A DNA stretch of 25,464 bases from JBBTCJ01 sp038043285 (GTDB lineage: Bacteria; Planctomycetota; Phycisphaerae; UBA1845), in NCBI GenBank assembly GCA_038043285.1, contig JBBTCJ010000070.1, positions 1 to 25,464 of the forward strand, given 5' to 3'. The notes beneath the pieces were generated by a model. It was not told the origin of the DNA. It saw nothing but the letters and a program-made list of their open reading frames with translations, and ran no database searches. Both the position numbers and the translations under genes were made by a program. This document shows, in pieces, positions 23,837-25,464 of this stretch (positions are counted from its first letter, which is position 1; each line of letters starts with the position of its first letter).

Positions 23837-24931
23837 ATGAAGATCGTCCCCAAGGACAACGTGTCGGAAAAGCGTACCGAGGCCCTGGACCGCGCCCTGC
23901 AGCAGATCGAGAAGGCGTACGGCAAGGGCGCGATCATGCAACTGGACAAGGCGGACATGGATTTCGAGGGTCTATCCACCGGCGCATTGTCGCTGGACCT
24001 CGCCCTGGGCGGGCGGGGGCTGCCACGCGGGCGAATCATCGAAATGTTCGGTCCGGAGTCGTCGGGAAAGACCACGCTGGCACTGCAGGCGGCGGCCTCG
24101 GCGCAGCGGCTGGGCGGCATCGCGGCGGTCATCGACGCCGAGCACGCGTTGAGTCCGGTGTGGGCCAAGAAGTGCGGCGTAAACCTCGAAAAATTGCTGG
24201 TCAGCCAGCCGGAGTCCGGCGAGGAGGCCCTGGAGATCACTGAAATGCTCGTGCGCAGCGCGTCCGTCGACGTCATCATCGTCGACTCGGTTGCGGCGCT
24301 GATTCCTCGCGCGGAGATCGAAGGAGAGATGGGCGACACGCACGTGGCGCTGCAGGCGCGGCTCATGAGCCAGGCGATGCGCAAGCTGACCGCGGCCATC
24401 GGAAAGACCAAAACCATCGTCATCTTCATCAACCAGATCCGCATGAAGATCGGCGTGATGTTCGGCAACCCGGAGACGACTCCCGGAGGGCGGGCGTTGA
24501 AGTTCTACGCCTCGGTTCGGCTGGACATCCGCCGCATTGCGTCGATCAAGGAGGGGGACGTGATCACCGGGAACCACGTCAAGGTGAAAGTCGTGAAAAA
24601 CAAGGTGGCCGCCCCGTTCCGCGAGGCCGAGTTCGACATCATGTTCGACAGCGGCATCAGCGCCGAGGGCGATTTGCTCGACCTGGCCGTCACCGACAAC
24701 GTCATCGTCAAATCCGGCGCCTGGTTGAGCTACAACGAAGTCCGCCTGGGGCAGGGTCGAGAGAACGTCAAGCAGTTCCTCCGGGACAACCCGGACTTAG
24801 CCGCGGAAATCCGGTCGGCCGTGCTGGCGAAGCGTCTGGCGCCGCCGGCGGCCAAGACCAAGCCCGCGGCCGCGGAAGGCGAAGAGACCAAGGATTCCAA
24901 AGCGGCAGCCATGAAGCGAAAGCGGGCGTGA
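23837..24931 (+). CDS. recA: RecA recombinase
   Basis: A full-length 364-residue RecA, the DNA strand-exchange ATPase that also triggers the SOS response. Walker A is GPESSGKT (72-79); 'VIDAEHALSPVWA', 'VIIVDSVAALIP', 'MGDTHVALQARLMSQAMRKL', quoted as separate blocks, and 'IFINQIRMKIGVMFGNPETTPGG' (ends IFINQIR and TTPGG) are the standard core, including the L1 and L2 DNA-binding loops. The N-terminal helix carries 'EALDRALQQIEKAYGKGAIM'. The tail after residue ~335 is unusual: Lys/Ala-rich with a few Glu and ending MKRKRA, where E. coli RecA has an acidic tail. GGAGAGAG lies just before ATG 23837. No LexA-type operator was recognised upstream, and the gene seems to be carried on the pfkB-thpR transcript. 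Confidence 0.99.
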   Translation: MKIVPKDNVSEKRTEALDRALQQIEKAYGKGAIMQLDKADMDFEGLSTGALSLDLALGGRGLPRGRIIEMFGPESSGKTTLALQAAASAQRLGGIAAVIDAEHALSPVWAKKCGVNLEKLLVSQPESGEEALEITEMLVRSASVDVIIVDSVAALIPRAEIEGEMGDTHVALQARLMSQAMRKLTAAIGKTKTIVIFINQIRMKIGVMFGNPETTPGGRALKFYASVRLDIRRIASIKEGDVITGNHVKVKVVKNKVAAPFREAEFDIMFDSGISAEGDLLDLAVTDNVIVKSGAWLSYNEVRLGQGRENVKQFLRDNPDLAAEIRSAVLAKRLAPPAAKTKPAAAEGEETKDSKAAAMKRKRA

Positions 24932-24973
24932 TCGTACATTCCGCCTGCGCGCCCGCGCCGCCGGGATCAGAAT

Positions 24974-24997
24974 CGCGAGTGCCAACGAGCGGTCGGC
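24974..24997 (+). repeat. Dispersed 24-bp repeat core, copy 4
   Basis: Identical in the 24-bp core to 1783-1806 and 1990-2013, more than 22 kb away. The preceding bases GGGATCAGAAT are a diverged form of those before the other copies. It lies 43 bases after the recA stop codon. Confidence 0.85.
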
Positions 24998-25291
24998 CTC
25001 TTGTCCCTGCCGACATGTGATGCTTGGCGCTATGAACCGCGCCGGGCTTGCTTCGACACAAGCGGCCGGCGTGCTCATTGGGAACACGTCGGCCGCGCTG
25101 AAGGCGACACCCCCGCCAGGGCCGCCTTTCATTCTCCCACCGCCATGGACTCCCCCGAGTCCGCGTCGGAGCGATTCCGGAGGCCGCGCTCCCGTCGCGT
25201 CAGTTGCAGCCGCCGGTCCGCCGAAGTCACCAGGCAAAGCACGCGCTGTGCCACAACAATGGCATCTTTTCAACTCGCCGGAAGGGCGTTT

Positions 25292-25322
25292 TTGACCCCC
25301 TGCGTACGGGTGGTGTTAGGAT
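25292..25322 (+). promoter_or_regulatory. Promoter-like sequence before a possible structured RNA
   Basis: TTGACC (25292-25297), 19 bases, then TAGGAT (25317-25322). The hexamers are good but the spacing is longer than ideal; TTAGGA one base earlier gives 18. Confidence 0.4.
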
Positions 25323-25323
25323 A

Positions 25324-25437
25324 GAGAATCCGGCCCGCGAAAGCGCCCTGGGGAACAAGCCGCACCGGTGTCACCCACCTGGGTACAAGTCCCCGACGGA
25401 CCGATACGCTACGGCTTGCCTCGCTTGGGAGATTCTC
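25324..25437 (+). ncRNA. Possible structured RNA of about 114 nt (family unknown)
   Basis: GAGAATC (25324-25330) can pair with GATTCTC (25431-25437), enclosing CAAGCCG (25356-25362) with CGGCTTG (25412-25418) and inner hairpins such as GGGGA with TCCCC (near 25350 and 25390) and ACCCA with TGGGT. The nested pairs suggest a rod-like fold. It does not match RNase P, tmRNA or SRP RNA signatures by eye; a 6S-like RNA is conceivable. The predicted promoter would start transcription inside the first stem, so the exact ends are unclear. Strand is assumed from the promoter. The fold could also be chance in GC-rich DNA. Confidence 0.25.
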
Positions 25438-25464
25438 GCTGCAACGTCGGCTTTCCCGCCGAAG

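Larger units (their letters stand above)
24932..25464. other. Region downstream of recA with no recognised gene, 533 bp
   Basis: Open frames exist on both strands (for example 25017-25295 plus and 25273-24797 minus), but their translations are Pro/Arg/Gly-rich without domains or ribosome binding sites. The region holds a dispersed-repeat copy at 24974-24997 and the promoter-plus-foldback candidate at 25292-25437. Confidence 0.55.

Noticed and set aside
24797..25273. Minus-strand frame after recA
   Set aside because: Overlaps the recA 3' end and the dispersed repeat; the translation is low in complexity.

Overview
The window is GC-rich bacterial chromosome, most likely from an uncultured member of the Planctomycetota. 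Supporting traits are a secreted protease-like product ending in Asp/Asn/Gly-rich 'NGNGIPEEC' repeats and a 'GACCLPD' module, an IPTL-CTERM surface protein, a very small Hc1-type histone-like protein, and several families of dispersed palindromes and repeats. A run of 100 Ns (1818-1917) shows it is a draft scaffold.

Layout. 1-962: 3' part of a trypsin-like protease gene broken by a one-base frameshift. 1072-1686: IPTL-CTERM protein. 1688-2240: repeat tract with a 141-bp tandem unit and the assembly gap. 2436-4912: tyrosine catabolism pair, 4-hydroxyphenylpyruvate dioxygenase then homogentisate 1,2-dioxygenase. 5225-6139: divergent CorA-type transporter. 6234-8045 (minus): compact alpha-glucan phosphorylase. 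8360-10172: small DUF6504-like protein overlapping an aldehyde dehydrogenase. 10286-13735: large single-chain type IIG restriction-modification enzyme whose recognition region is noticeably poorer in GC. 13779-16949 (all minus): tandem-FHA protein, TPR/YggX-like fusion, FabZ-like dehydratase, 59-aa histone-like protein. 17285-24931 (all plus): secreted TPR protein overlapping holA (DNA polymerase III delta), lipoprotein, outer-membrane barrel-like protein, terminator, then pfkB-type kinase, thpR and recA closely spaced. 24932-25464: no gene recognised; it holds another copy of the dispersed repeat and a possible structured RNA behind a promoter-like sequence.

Functional links. HPPD makes homogentisate, which the next gene's product cleaves. 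HolA and RecA are replication and repair functions. The histone-like protein belongs to the nucleoid. The restriction enzyme is the only defence gene seen and has no companion genes. No rRNA, tRNA, CRISPR array or transposase was recognised. The most unusual items are the TPR/YggX fusion with two CxxC pairs and two hairpins in its leader, the G-quadruplex motif inside the outer-membrane protein gene, the composition shift in the restriction enzyme, the basic RecA tail, and the repeat-phase prediction for the true gap size.
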